Part shown: one piece after another, positions 52,960-61,428 of the stretch | How the letters are laid out: each line of letters starts with the position of its first letter | How positions within the stretch are numbered: position 1 is the stretch's first letter | Assembly: GCA_041655765.1 (NCBI GenBank) | Contig: JBBAEU010000001.1 | Span: forward strand, 186,001 to 250,000 | Source: Brumimicrobium sp041655765 | Lineage (GTDB): Bacteria > Bacteroidota > Bacteroidia > Flavobacteriales_D > Crocinitomicaceae | DNA length: 64,000 nt | Reading direction: 5' to 3' | Notes under the pieces: generated by a model | What the model saw: only the letters and a program-made list of their open reading frames with translations | What the model was told of the DNA's origin: nothing | Database searches by the model: none | Position numbers and translations under genes: made by a program

Positions 52960-53856
52960 ATGATTAAAAAAGTAGCAGTTATAGGTTCAGGAACGATGGG
53001 AAATGGAATTGCCCATGTGTTTGCACAGTTTGGGTATGAAGTTTCATTAATAGATATCTCTCAAGAGGCTTTAGATAAGGGAGTAGCAACCATTAATAGA
53101 AATCTTGACCGTATGATTGCTAAAGAGAAAATCACTGAGACTGATAAAGCTACTACATTAGGTCATTTGACCACATTTACAAGTATGCAAGAGGGTGTTA
53201 AAAATGTAGATTTGGTTATTGAAGCTGCAACTGAAAACGAAGCGATTAAATATAAAATATTTGAAGATTTAGACAGAATGACTTCACCCAATACGATTTT
53301 AGCGTCAAACACTTCGTCTATTTCGATTACTAAAATTGCAGCACATACGTCACGACCAGATAAAGTTATTGGAATGCACTTTATGAATCCTGTTCCCGTG
53401 ATGAAATTGGTCGAAATTATTCGTGGTTATTCAACTTCAGATGAAGTAACGCAATTGATAATGGACGCATCAAAATCTTTGAGTAAAGTACCAGTCGAAG
53501 TGAATGATTTTCCAGGGTTCGTAGCGAATAGAATTTTAATGCCGATGATAAATGAAGCGATTATCACACTTCACGAAGGAGTTGCGGGAGTTGAAGAGAT
53601 AGATACAGTAATGAAATTGGGAATGGCACATCCGATGGGTCCATTGCAATTGGCAGATTTTATCGGTTTAGATGTTTGCTTAGCAATTATGGAAGTTTTA
53701 TATAGTGGTTTAGGAAACACCAAATATGCACCTTGTCCTTTATTGGTAAACATGGTTGCAGCAGGAAAAAAAGGTGTGAAATCGGGGGAAGGCTTTTACA
53801 ATTGGGGGCACGGAACAAAGGAATTGATTGTAGCGGACAATTTTAAAAAACATTAA
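52960..53856 (+). CDS. hbd: 3-hydroxybutyryl-CoA dehydrogenase
   Basis: NAD(P)-dependent dehydrogenase of 3-hydroxybutyryl-CoA, 298 residues, the single-domain-pair length of Hbd/PaaH. Rossmann motif GSGTMGNGIAHVFAQFG (about 8-24); GMHFMNPVPVMKLVEIIRG (about 138-156) carries the catalytic His; C-terminal HCDH part has MKLGMAHPMGPLQLADFIGLD (about 216-236). A second, longer homologue lies at 33731-34888, so the organism has at least two. Strong consensus promoter upstream; the LytS gene follows after 30 nt. Confidence 0.9.
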   Translation: MIKKVAVIGSGTMGNGIAHVFAQFGYEVSLIDISQEALDKGVATINRNLDRMIAKEKITETDKATTLGHLTTFTSMQEGVKNVDLVIEAATENEAIKYKIFEDLDRMTSPNTILASNTSSISITKIAAHTSRPDKVIGMHFMNPVPVMKLVEIIRGYSTSDEVTQLIMDASKSLSKVPVEVNDFPGFVANRILMPMINEAIITLHEGVAGVEEIDTVMKLGMAHPMGPLQLADFIGLDVCLAIMEVLYSGLGNTKYAPCPLLVNMVAAGKKGVKSGEGFYNWGHGTKELIVADNFKKH

Positions 53857-53886
53857 AAATGATATACCCAACTCAAAAAACATGTA

Positions 53887-54963
53887 ATGTCTTATAAAAA
53901 TAATAGTCAGCTTCTATATTGGATCATTCAAATTGTTTCGTGGGGAGCATTTTGTATTATTATTGGGTTTGCAGTAGCACTTAGAGATGAGTTTGAGCCT
54001 GATACAGTCGTTCAGTTATTTATTCTATACTTTCTTTTGATTTTATCGACGCATACAATTCGATTTTTTCTGTTAAAATTTAATTGGCTAAATCTTTCAA
54101 TTATAGAGGTTTTGCCACGTGCCATAGTATTGATTACTGTAATTGCTACTTCTCAAGTACTTTTCACCAATTTTGTAATTAATCATTATATTTTTAATGA
54201 AGAATTGGTTTCTGTGCCTGAACTTATGGTTAACATCATTGTCAATGGAATATTCTTTTTTCTTTGGATGGCGGTTTATTTTACCTATCATCTATTTAGA
54301 AAATCACGTGATCAGGAAATTTACACACTCAAACTTAAAGCGTTACAGACAGAAACCAAATTAAAGAATTTAAAAGATCAACTCAACCCGCATTTCATAT
54401 TTAATTCGTTAAATAATATCCGTGCATTAATTGAGATAGACCTTGCAAAGGCAAAATCAACAATCACAACGTTATCAAGTCTTTTAAGAGCTTCGCTGCA
54501 ATCTACAAAAAATACATTTATTCCGTTAAGTGAAGAGCTGATATTGGTTGAAAAATATCTTCAACTTGAGAAGGTAAGATTTGAGGAACGATTAAACTTT
54601 ACAATAACAAATAATATTGATAAAGACGTATTTGTACCTCCATTTGTTATTCAAACATTTGTAGAAAATGCCATTAAGCATGGAGTTTCACAATCTTCAC
54701 TCAACGGTGAGGTTAATATTATAGTTCAATATGAAAATGAAAATTTGAAAATTGAAGTACAAAATACAGGAGAATTTAACCCTCTTTCTACTACTACAGA
54801 TAATGGAATTGGTATAGAGAACGTAATCCGAAGGTTACAAATTGTTTATGGAGATGAAGCTAGTTTTTCGATAAAAAACATTCCAAATAATAAGGTTTCA
54901 GCCGTTATATTGATTCATAAATCTAAATTAAATCAAACGAATTATGAAAGCAGTTATAATTGA
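53887..54963 (+). CDS. LytS/YehU-type sensor histidine kinase
   Basis: Inner-membrane sensor kinase of 358 residues. Four transmembrane helices fill the first 135 residues, with almost no periplasmic loop, so the signal is probably sensed in the membrane. A short coiled linker follows, then the His_kinase domain: NPHFIFNSLNNIRAL with phospho-acceptor H169. The ATP-binding domain has an N-box (FVENAIKHGVSQSS) and a G-box (NGIGIENV). It overlaps the LytTR regulator gene by 20 nt, which defines its partner. Signal unknown. Confidence 0.92.
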   Translation: MSYKNNSQLLYWIIQIVSWGAFCIIIGFAVALRDEFEPDTVVQLFILYFLLILSTHTIRFFLLKFNWLNLSIIEVLPRAIVLITVIATSQVLFTNFVINHYIFNEELVSVPELMVNIIVNGIFFFLWMAVYFTYHLFRKSRDQEIYTLKLKALQTETKLKNLKDQLNPHFIFNSLNNIRALIEIDLAKAKSTITTLSSLLRASLQSTKNTFIPLSEELILVEKYLQLEKVRFEERLNFTITNNIDKDVFVPPFVIQTFVENAIKHGVSQSSLNGEVNIIVQYENENLKIEVQNTGEFNPLSTTTDNGIGIENVIRRLQIVYGDEASFSIKNIPNNKVSAVILIHKSKLNQTNYESSYN

Positions 54964-55681
54964 TGATGAAAGATTAGCAAGGGAAGAGCTTAAAAATCTT
55001 TTGAAAAAGCATTCTGATAATATTGAAATTATTGGCGAAGCAGAAAACGGATTTGATGGAATTAAACTTATCAAAGAAACTCGCCCTGATTTGGTGTTTT
55101 TGGATATCCAGATGCCTGAAATGAATGGTTTCGAGATGATTAAAAAGTTGGATGAAATCCCTAAAGTTGTTTTTGTATCGGCTTATGACGAATTTGCCTT
55201 AGACGCATTTAAGATTAACGCTTTAGATTATCTACTGAAACCTGTAGAACCAAACAGATTAAAGGACACTATAGAAAAAATCAAATCAGAGACAATTGAT
55301 GATGAATTTTTCTCTTCTGTTGAGGATGACCGTGAAGGAAGAAAACTAAATATAAGTGACAAGGTCTTTATCAAAGATGGTGAGAAATGTTACTTTATTT
55401 CTTTAGAAAAAGTAAAATACCTTGAAAGCCAGGGAAACTACGTAAAAGTCTATTTTGATAATAATAAACCCATGATTTTACGAAGTCTAAATGCACTGGA
55501 AGAGAGACTTTCATCTGTTGACTTCTTTAGGGCAAACAGAAAATATATCATCAATATAAATCATATTACTTCAATTGAAAACTGGTTTAATGGAGGGCTG
55601 AAGGTAACGCTAACCGATGATTCTGAAATTGAAATATCTAGAAGGCAGGCAATCCGATTTAAAGATATTATGTCTATATAA
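54944..55681 (+). CDS. LytTR-family response regulator
   Basis: Response regulator, 245 residues: receiver domain 1-118 with phospho-acceptor D54 (VFLDIQMP), acidic pair D7-D8, K99 (LLKP) and a LytTR DNA-binding domain about 145-245 (YLESQGNYVKVYF, FFRANRKYIININHI). It binds direct repeats in known members and often regulates its own promoter or surface genes. The start codon lies inside the kinase gene, so the pair is expressed together. Confidence 0.93.
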   Translation: MKAVIIDDERLAREELKNLLKKHSDNIEIIGEAENGFDGIKLIKETRPDLVFLDIQMPEMNGFEMIKKLDEIPKVVFVSAYDEFALDAFKINALDYLLKPVEPNRLKDTIEKIKSETIDDEFFSSVEDDREGRKLNISDKVFIKDGEKCYFISLEKVKYLESQGNYVKVYFDNNKPMILRSLNALEERLSSVDFFRANRKYIININHITSIENWFNGGLKVTLTDDSEIEISRRQAIRFKDIMSI

Positions 55682-55782
55682 CAAGTATTAGTGTAAAAAG
55701 AAAATACCTCGATTATGCTAGATTCTTAAATACTTGCTTTATATTTGTAATCTGTATTATTAAAAAAAATTAAGGGGCAGTA

Positions 55783-56169
55783 ATGACAAACATTTTTGTA
55801 GCTAATTTAGATTTTGGAATTTCATCAGATGACTTAAAAGCAACGTTTTCTCAATTTGGGACGGTTTTATATGCACACGTTGTATATGATAAAAAAACAA
55901 AAAAGTCAAAAGGATACGGATATGTGGAAATGGAAAGTTTGGAAGAAGCAATTGCTGCTATCAAGGCTTTAAATGGTGTTGAGGTTGAAGGCAGACCATT
56001 GGATATAAAAATTGCTACACCTAAAAATCAAAGACCCGAAAAAGAAAATTCTAAAAAGGCATTTAAAAACACCAAGGAAGAACGACCAAAAAGACAATTC
56101 AGGGTAAAAGATGCACCTTCAAGCGGAGAAGTAAAAAGAGTGCTTCGTCCTCGCAAAAAGAAAGATTAG
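55783..56169 (+). CDS. RRM-domain RNA-binding protein
   Basis: Single RRM domain (1-80) with RNP2 IFVANL (4-9) and RNP1 KGYGYVEM (43-50), followed by a basic tail rich in Lys and Arg (about 80-128). Such proteins in bacteria bind single-stranded RNA, often at low temperature or during stress. 128 residues. Stands alone, 102 nt after the LytTR gene; no operator seen. Confidence 0.9.
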   Translation: MTNIFVANLDFGISSDDLKATFSQFGTVLYAHVVYDKKTKKSKGYGYVEMESLEEAIAAIKALNGVEVEGRPLDIKIATPKNQRPEKENSKKAFKNTKEERPKRQFRVKDAPSSGEVKRVLRPRKKKD

Positions 56170-56196
56170 TTATACGCATATTCAATAAACAAGTCT

Positions 56197-56916
56197 TTAT
56201 TCTATTTTAAATATTTCTGGATGCAACGATTTATAATGCTCCAACTTACCTTGAATATATACAATTAACTCATATTCAGTCGCTGTTTTTAAGAAATGCT
56301 CATCGATATTTAGAAAATGAATGAAGGCAGCAAATTCATCTTCTTCTAAATAGACAACATCATAGGAAACATAAACCCTCAATAATTCTTTGACAATCTG
56401 ATCCATGTTGTCTTGATGCTCCATTTCAGCAACAATTTGTCTGGATTTGGCTTTCTTACTAAATCGCTCATACAATGCTGTAATTGGACTTTCTAAAACA
56501 CTAACTCCTGTAACGGTTCGTGTTTCCCGCTGACTCAATTCCTCTCTTTCTCGCTTTATATCTTCCAATGACTTTATGGGATGAACAACAACTTCTTCGA
56601 AAATTTGAAGTCTTTGACTCAAATAAATTGTTGTATCTACTGAACAATTTCCATTATCTGGGATGGTGATAAAATCTTTGGCATAACCTTTAACAGAGAA
56701 TCCAATTCTATCTCCTGGTCTCGCATAAACAGAAAACTCCCCATTCGGTCTTCCATAAACTCCTTGCTTTGTTGTTTGATTGACAACCATGAGGTTGTAG
56801 TAAAATTGTCTTTCAGTAGTATCGATGACACGACCTTTTAAAAAGACCTCTTCACATTGTCCGTAACCAGCTGATACAAACAAAATCAAAAAAGATATTA
56901 TTGAAATCATTTTCAT
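56197..56916 (-). CDS. Exported protein with carboxypeptidase-like regulatory domain
   Basis: Periplasmic or outer-membrane protein of about 239 residues. From the ATG at 56916 it has a signal peptide (ends SAGYGQ). The next 85 residues (FLKGRVIDTTERQFYYNLMVV, NGEFSVYARPGDRIGFSVKGY) form a carboxypeptidase-regulatory-like beta-sandwich, usual at the start of TonB-dependent or envelope proteins. The C-terminal half is helical with a VTGVSVLESPITALYERFSKKAK segment and no known fold. Converges with the RRM gene. Confidence 0.75.
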   Translation of the reverse strand: MKMISIISFLILFVSAGYGQCEEVFLKGRVIDTTERQFYYNLMVVNQTTKQGVYGRPNGEFSVYARPGDRIGFSVKGYAKDFITIPDNGNCSVDTTIYLSQRLQIFEEVVVHPIKSLEDIKREREELSQRETRTVTGVSVLESPITALYERFSKKAKSRQIVAEMEHQDNMDQIVKELLRVYVSYDVVYLEEDEFAAFIHFLNIDEHFLKTATEYELIVYIQGKLEHYKSLHPEIFKIE

Positions 56917-57000
56917 AATTGATAAAAGTATGCAAAATTTATACAACTTATATTTTTATGGATATGAATTTACATTTTATTCAAATTTTCAACATTTACC

Positions 57001-57037
57001 CTGTGTACAATTGTAAACTTAAAAACGCTATACACAG
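57001..57037. repeat. Nested palindrome upstream of mnmA
   Basis: CTGTGTA (57001-57007) pairs with TACACAG (57031-57037), enclosing the palindrome TACAATTGTA (57006-57015). Could be a regulator site or chance in AT-rich DNA. Confidence 0.35.
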
Positions 57038-57360
57038 TTCAGTAATGTAAATAAGTTTATTTATATTTTTTTGCTTCTGTAAACTTATCACCATTAATTT
57101 ACATTTGTATCAAGCTGTTTATTGAAATTTGAGCTAAAAATAAAGCCACTCCCTATTCTTTTTTAGTTAAATGACAACAATATAAATGCCTAAATAGTTT
57201 GTAATCATTTATTTTAAGGTGCGTGCTTATACTTTTTATTTAACTTATTAAAAAATAATTCCACTAATATAACTAAGGAATTGATACACACAGAAATTAA
57301 TTTTTAATACATTTAACATCACTATTTCCTTAAATTTTAGGCAAAACAATAAATTTGAAT

Positions 57361-57368
57361 TAATTTTG
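57361..57368 (+). promoter_or_regulatory. mnmA promoter -7 element
   Basis: TAATTTTG matches TAnnTTTG, 21 nt before the ATG at 57390; no clear TTG at -33. Confidence 0.45.
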
Positions 57369-57389
57369 CATTTTAATCAAAGTATAATC

Positions 57390-58571
57390 ATGAAACGAGT
57401 AGTTGTAGGTTTGTCTGGAGGAGTTGATTCAAGTGTTGCCGCTCATTTGCTTATCAAGCAAGGCTATGATGTCATTGGTATATTTATGAAAAACTGGCAC
57501 GATGAGTCTGTAACCCTTTCAAATGAATGTCCTTGGATTGATGATTCAAACGATGCGTTGTTGGTAGCAAACAAACTAAATATTCCATTTCAGGTTATTG
57601 ATTTAAGTAAAGAATACAAAGAACGGATCGTGGATTATATGTTTGATGAATACGCGTCTGGAAGAACACCCAATCCTGATGTACTTTGTAATCGTGAGAT
57701 TAAATTCGATATTTTTTTAAAGAAAGCAGTCGAATTGGGTGCCGATTTTGTGGCGACTGGGCATTATTGTCGTAGAAAAGATAATGCTGACGGTTCGGTA
57801 AGTCTATTGGCTGGCGTTGATAAAAATAAAGATCAGTCCTATTTCTTATGTCAGCTCAACCAAGAACAACTCCAAAAAGCTTTATTTCCAATTGGAGAAC
57901 TCAAAAAGTCGGAAGTAAGAGAAATTGCCAAAGAGTTAGACTTGGTTACGGCAGATAAGAAAGACTCTCAAGGGCTTTGTTTTGTTGGTAAAATAAGTCT
58001 TCCAGACTTTTTACAACAACAACTCAAGGTCAAAAAAGGAAAAGTTATAGAAATTGACAATGATGCTCCAATTTTGAAAGAATATCATTCTACACCTTAT
58101 GATTTTGACCATATAGAAAGTCTTGTTAAGCCTTTTGTTTTTAGCGAATCGGATGGAATTGAAGTAGCGGAACACCAAGGAGCTCACTTCTATACAATTG
58201 GACAGAGAAAAGGACTGAAAATTGGTGGAAGACCCAATCCCTCATTTGTCATTCAAACGGATACGAATAACAACTTAGTCTTTAGCGGTCAAACAGATGA
58301 ACATTTAGGACTTAACAGAATTGCCTTAAAGATTGATAATAAAGAGCTTGTGTTTACAAACTTAAAGAATAAATTTAAGGTAAATGAAAAAAGAAAATGT
58401 TTAGTAAGGATTCGTTATAGACAATCTTTGCGTGAGGCTACGGTAATGCATAATGAAGATTATACTTACGTTTTATTCAATAATCTTCAACGTGGCATTA
58501 CTCCAGGACAATTCTGTGCGTTTTATGATGAAAACGAAGAGCTTTTGGGTTCTGGTATTATTCTTCAATAA
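57390..58571 (+). CDS. mnmA: tRNA-specific 2-thiouridylase
   Basis: Thiolates U34 of glutamate, lysine and glutamine tRNAs. 393 residues from the ATG at 57390 (an open frame upstream to 57366 begins with TTG). ATP P-loop GLSGGVDSSVA (7-17), catalytic cysteines C100 (NPDVLCNREIKF) and C197 (SQGLCFVG) and the C-terminal barrel region are present. It follows a long AT-rich spacer with a promoter. Its last 14 nt overlap the converging XRE gene. Confidence 0.93.
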   Translation: MKRVVVGLSGGVDSSVAAHLLIKQGYDVIGIFMKNWHDESVTLSNECPWIDDSNDALLVANKLNIPFQVIDLSKEYKERIVDYMFDEYASGRTPNPDVLCNREIKFDIFLKKAVELGADFVATGHYCRRKDNADGSVSLLAGVDKNKDQSYFLCQLNQEQLQKALFPIGELKKSEVREIAKELDLVTADKKDSQGLCFVGKISLPDFLQQQLKVKKGKVIEIDNDAPILKEYHSTPYDFDHIESLVKPFVFSESDGIEVAEHQGAHFYTIGQRKGLKIGGRPNPSFVIQTDTNNNLVFSGQTDEHLGLNRIALKIDNKELVFTNLKNKFKVNEKRKCLVRIRYRQSLREATVMHNEDYTYVLFNNLQRGITPGQFCAFYDENEELLGSGIILQ

Positions 58572-58947
58572 TCTTCTTAGCTGGTAACATCTCTTCAAAC
58601 GTTTTATCATCGTAATATATAATAATACGCTCAATCTTTTTGTCCTTTGCCCTTTCATTTCCTTTGGATGATATAGGTTCATTTGGTGGCAAGACAGTTT
58701 TATATTCTTTTTGGCTAATACTCTTTGTTTCTTCCGACTTTCCTACTTTTCTTCCTGCAACCAGCCAATTGGCATCAACCTTCGGAAAGGATTGTAGAAT
58801 CTTTTGAATAAAGTCAACACTTGGCTTGTTTCTACCAGACAATACGTGGGAAACACTTGAGCGTTGAACTCCAATCCTATCTGCAAACGAAGAGTTGGTT
58901 AATCCATTCATTTTAATTACCATTTGTAATCTTTCAGCTATTCCCAT
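58558..58947 (-). CDS. XRE-family transcriptional regulator
   Basis: Small DNA-binding protein of 129 residues. The N-terminal helix-turn-helix (MGIAERLQMVIKMNG, SSFADRIGVQRSSVSHVLSGRNKPS; about 5-60) belongs to the XRE/Cro family. The linker and C-terminal half (FPKVDANWLVAGRKVG, then a charged tail to 129) match the Bacteroidota members that follow an HTH with a short tail. It overlaps the converging mnmA by 14 nt. The control region upstream has inverted repeats (58961-59027), so it is probably self-regulating. Confidence 0.85.
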   Translation of the reverse strand: MGIAERLQMVIKMNGLTNSSFADRIGVQRSSVSHVLSGRNKPSVDFIQKILQSFPKVDANWLVAGRKVGKSEETKSISQKEYKTVLPPNEPISSKGNERAKDKKIERIIIYYDDKTFEEMLPAKKIIEE

Positions 58948-58960
58948 AATTCAATATTTA

Positions 58961-59027
58961 TACAAATGTAAATAAAATTTTGATTTTTGGAATTCAATAA
59001 TGTGAATTTTAGATATTCACATTTGTA
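58961..59027. promoter_or_regulatory. Operator-like inverted repeats upstream of the XRE gene
   Basis: AATGTGAAT (58999-59007) pairs perfectly with ATTCACATT (59015-59023), spacer 7 nt. TACAAATGT (58961-58969) pairs with ACATTTGTA (59019-59027). Repeats beside an HTH gene suggest its own binding sites. Confidence 0.45.
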
Positions 59028-59061
59028 ACGGCCGGTATTTGTCTTTTAGAGTAAATAAAAC

Positions 59062-59172
59062 ATGGATTATCTGGTGGAAAGATTATCGCATAAAAAAGAA
59101 ATGGTGTATTCGCATATACATACTAATACAGTTAGATTCCTTCAAGGTTTACTCCTTCTCTACTTGTTTTAG
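59062..59172 (+). CDS. Possible 36-residue small protein
   Basis: ORF MDYLVERLSHKKEM then a hydrophobic end (QGLLLLYLF). It is divergent from the XRE gene and followed by a hairpin at 59184-59212. No homologue is known to me; may be non-coding. Confidence 0.2.
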   Translation: MDYLVERLSHKKEMVYSHIHTNTVRFLQGLLLLYLF

Positions 59173-59183
59173 ACAGTATTAAT

Positions 59184-59212
59184 AAAAAAGCCACCCTTCT
59201 CAGGATGGCTTT
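59184..59212 (-). terminator. Terminator after the 64-residue ORF
   Basis: Arms 59203-59212 and 59187-59196 form a 10-bp stem with one G-T pair; on the minus strand it ends in T6 (59184-59189), directly after the stop codon of the 59243-59437 gene. Confidence 0.8.
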
Positions 59213-59242
59213 AAAATTACATTATTATAAGAATTTCCTTAC

Positions 59243-59437
59243 TTAGTTCTTTGAAAAACCACAAGTAAACATTTTATACGTTTTAATCTTTTGTTTTGGA
59301 TATTTCCTTACATAATCCATTAACTCAACAACCTCTTGTTCTTCCAAATTGCTCTTTAAATGGTGAATCTTGCTTTTTGAAGACTTCTCGTCAGTAAGTA
59401 ACATACGATTTAATGCAATTACATATCTATATTTCAT
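59243..59437 (-). CDS. Hypothetical 64-residue protein
   Basis: No family recognised. It is basic and helical (SSKSKIHHLKSNLEEQEV, VELMDYVRKYPKQKIKTYK). The terminator immediately downstream on the same strand supports a real transcript. Start ATG 59437. It may be a regulator or DNA-binding protein on charge alone, but nothing shows this. Confidence 0.5.
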   Translation of the reverse strand: MKYRYVIALNRMLLTDEKSSKSKIHHLKSNLEEQEVVELMDYVRKYPKQKIKTYKMFTCGFSKN

Positions 59438-59577
59438 GGTCTATCGTTTTAATTATGCACATTTTTACGGAAGAATAGTTTAATTGTTACATTATATGTA
59501 AATTATTTAACATTTATAAATTACAAATTAAATGTTTTCTCTTAATTAAAACATTTAAACACCTGTTATTCAAATAT

Positions 59578-60018
59578 TTATTCTATATCTTGGTGTTTTA
59601 CATATCTGTTATAATTGGCTGAACTTTTCCTATTCCTATTTCTTTTCCTATTTCTGAGAAAGTCAATCAGAAGTAAAATTAAATAAACTGGAAGTAGAAC
59701 AACCTTTCCAATGTTAATAAACACCCTTCTAACAATTCTCTTTCTACCTTTTGATTTAGCACTTTTTGCGCTTTCTTCTTTGTGATTGTCTAATCCGAAG
59801 AACCTAACTGCCCTACCCCATAAAATTTCTCTTAATCCTTTCTTCTTGATGTTGGGTATTGAATATTCTTGATAACTGTAAATAAAGCGCATGAATGCAC
59901 CAGATAAAATAATTAAGCTGTTTAACAAAGCATTACTTAATTCTTTTTGAAGAATCATTAACTCCCTTAATATTTCTTCAACGACTATTCTGTCTTCTTG
60001 AGATATTTGAACCCGCAT
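59578..60018 (-). CDS. Hypothetical membrane-associated protein
   Basis: No family recognised. The 146-residue protein has an N-terminal acidic helix (about 7-35), a hydrophobic segment (about 30-45), a very basic stretch (KSAKSKGRKRIVRR, about 86-99), a membrane segment (VVLLPVYLILLLIDFL, about 109-124) and a basic tail. It is divergent from the 60180 gene. Role unknown. Confidence 0.6.
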   Translation of the reverse strand: MRVQISQEDRIVVEEILRELMILQKELSNALLNSLIILSGAFMRFIYSYQEYSIPNIKKKGLREILWGRAVRFFGLDNHKEESAKSAKSKGRKRIVRRVFINIGKVVLLPVYLILLLIDFLRNRKRNRNRKSSANYNRYVKHQDIE

Positions 60019-60132
60019 AATATATTGTTTTAGACAAAGAACATGAAGAATTGAAAATTTATTATTTATATTAAGTTGTTAACCATGATTAAGTTATGAT
60101 TTTTAATTTAATTAAGTAAATTAAGTTTTTAT

Positions 60133-60163
60133 TTGGTTAATTAAGTAATATTTCGTAATTTTG
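60133..60163 (+). promoter_or_regulatory. Consensus promoter of the 361-residue unknown gene
   Basis: TTG (60133-60135), 20-nt spacer, TAATTTTG (60156-60163). RNA would start near 60170, only about 10 nt before the GTG at 60180, which supports that start. Confidence 0.75.
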
Positions 60164-60179
60164 CTTAAATAGATTAACC

Positions 60180-61265
60180 GTGAGATTCGCTGGAACATAT
60201 CATCCCTTACCATATCTTTTAGATAAAATATCTGATTATTTGCCAGGTATTGCCGATAAATATGGTATATGGAAAGGGTTTGATGGCGAAATTTATCATT
60301 CAGACAACATTAACTCTCCGATTAAAGGCGATCAAAGAGTTCAATTTCAAAAACTAAGAGATTCTCGGAGTAAATTTGAATGGAAAAATCCAAATCCATC
60401 CTCTTCTCACTATCAATTTAGTTTAGAGGATGAGGACAATTTGACTGTGCTTTATTTGTATTTTCCTTCTTCTATTGATTCATTGAATGATATTTTGGTT
60501 ATCCATTTCTCAAAAAACACGTTTTTAAAGAACCTTAATCTTCATTTTAATGGCATTACTACTCAAGAAAAATCAATTTTAAGTGGAATGTTGAGTAATA
60601 TCTTAACCGTTGAGTACAACAATGTATTGAATGAGCGCGATTTACTTCTAAAAATGGAGGCGGTTAATCTTAAAAAAGACGAGAATATTCAGCAGTTAAA
60701 GTCAGACTTAATTTCTTCAGAACGTTTATACAGCTCTGCAATTCGAAATCTTTTAATCAATTTTAAAAATAAATTTGAAGAGGAGTTACAAAAAGAGATA
60801 ATGCTTGATGATGAAGTGATTTTTCGTTTGGCAAAAGGTAAATATGCTCTGGAAGATATTGAGGAAATAATTTCTTCGGCCATTTTTCTAGCCTACAACC
60901 TTAATTTATCGTCTGAAACATTAACAATTACTAATGATTTCATTCAAACAAAAGGAAATTCACATAATATAATCAAGGAAATTTCATTGTCTCCTTCTCA
61001 CGATAAAGTTGAAATTTTATTGAATCGCTATGAAGAAGCTGCGTTGAAAGCAGAATTAAAAGGATTGGAAGTGAACGGTAAAAATGTTGCCGCAAATCTC
61101 AGTCCACCCGTTACTCCACCAGCAATCACAGATTCAATCAAAAAGAATAGAAGAAGAATTTCGTTTTTGTTACAGCAATTTCCTGACAGATGGGAAAAAA
61201 TCAGAATCTCTATTCGTCCCATTTCAAACATTGACTCTCAAAACAGACATAAATCTGCTATTTAA
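60180..61265 (+). CDS. Hypothetical protein with central coiled coil, GTG start
   Basis: I do not recognise this 361-residue protein. It starts with GTG. The N-terminal 130 residues look globular (YHPLPYLLDKISDYLPGI, SKFEWKNPNPSSSHYQF). About 150-215 is a charged helix, probably coiled coil (NERDLLLKMEAVNLKKDEN). Then comes a basic C terminus with SIKKNRRRISFLLQQFP DRWEKI-type helix (about 318-340), which might bind nucleic acid. Own consensus promoter; SRP RNA gene follows 54 nt after its stop. Probably cytosolic. Its position next to ffs is not explained. Confidence 0.6.
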   Translation: MRFAGTYHPLPYLLDKISDYLPGIADKYGIWKGFDGEIYHSDNINSPIKGDQRVQFQKLRDSRSKFEWKNPNPSSSHYQFSLEDEDNLTVLYLYFPSSIDSLNDILVIHFSKNTFLKNLNLHFNGITTQEKSILSGMLSNILTVEYNNVLNERDLLLKMEAVNLKKDENIQQLKSDLISSERLYSSAIRNLLINFKNKFEEELQKEIMLDDEVIFRLAKGKYALEDIEEIISSAIFLAYNLNLSSETLTITNDFIQTKGNSHNIIKEISLSPSHDKVEILLNRYEEAALKAELKGLEVNGKNVAANLSPPVTPPAITDSIKKNRRRISFLLQQFPDRWEKIRISIRPISNIDSQNRHKSAI

Positions 61266-61282
61266 ATTTAACAGACCTTTCG

Positions 61283-61313
61283 TTTGCAGAATCAAATCTT
61301 ATTACTAATTTTG
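61283..61313 (+). promoter_or_regulatory. Consensus promoter of the SRP RNA gene
   Basis: TTTG (61283-61286), 19-nt spacer, TAATTTTG (61306-61313); start near 61319, matching the first base pair of the RNA. Confidence 0.8.
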
Positions 61314-61318
61314 CAGCT

Positions 61319-61417
61319 GGGGTGAGTTTTACACGACCAGCTCCCTCCCAATCCCCCAGGACGGGAACGTAGCAAGGGTAAAGAGGTTGTAGCGGTGCGA
61401 TGTATTTAACTTGCCCC
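61319..61417 (+). ncRNA. ffs: Signal recognition particle RNA (4.5S-type)
   Basis: The SRP domain IV hairpin is recognisable: CCAGG (61356-61360) then ACGGGAAC and GTAGCAAGGG at about 61361-61378, like the CAGG/GGAA/AGCAG core of bacterial 4.5S RNA. The ends pair: GGGGTGAGTT (61319-61328) with AACTTGCCCC (61408-61417). Length about 99 nt, a usual small bacterial SRP RNA. It binds Ffh for membrane protein targeting. A consensus promoter lies upstream (61283-61313), and a run of T at 61420-61428 ends the transcript. Boundaries are set from these pairings. Confidence 0.93.
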
Positions 61418-61428
61418 TCTTTTTTTTT
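61418..61428 (+). terminator. T tract after SRP RNA
   Basis: The closing stem of the SRP RNA is followed directly by a run of Ts (61420-61428), giving an intrinsic terminator formed with the RNA's own end stem. Confidence 0.7.

Larger units (their letters stand above)
56917..57389. other. Divergent intergenic region before mnmA
   Basis: 473 bp of AT-rich DNA. Features seen: TACAATTGTA palindrome (57006-57015) enclosed by a 7-bp inverted repeat (57001-57007/57031-57037), the motif ACATTTGTA (57101-57109) also found in the XRE control region, and the mnmA -7 element (57361-57368). No ORF or RNA gene is supported. Confidence 0.5.
58948..59242. other. XRE control region, small ORF and terminator
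   Basis: 295 bp that hold the operator-like repeats (58961-59027), a possible 36-codon ORF (59062-59172) and a terminator (59184-59212). Nothing else seen. Confidence 0.5.

Noticed and set aside
57366..57389. Eight-residue N-terminal extension of MnmA
   Set aside because: It would start with TTG inside the promoter -7 element; the ATG at 57390 aligns with the normal MnmA start.
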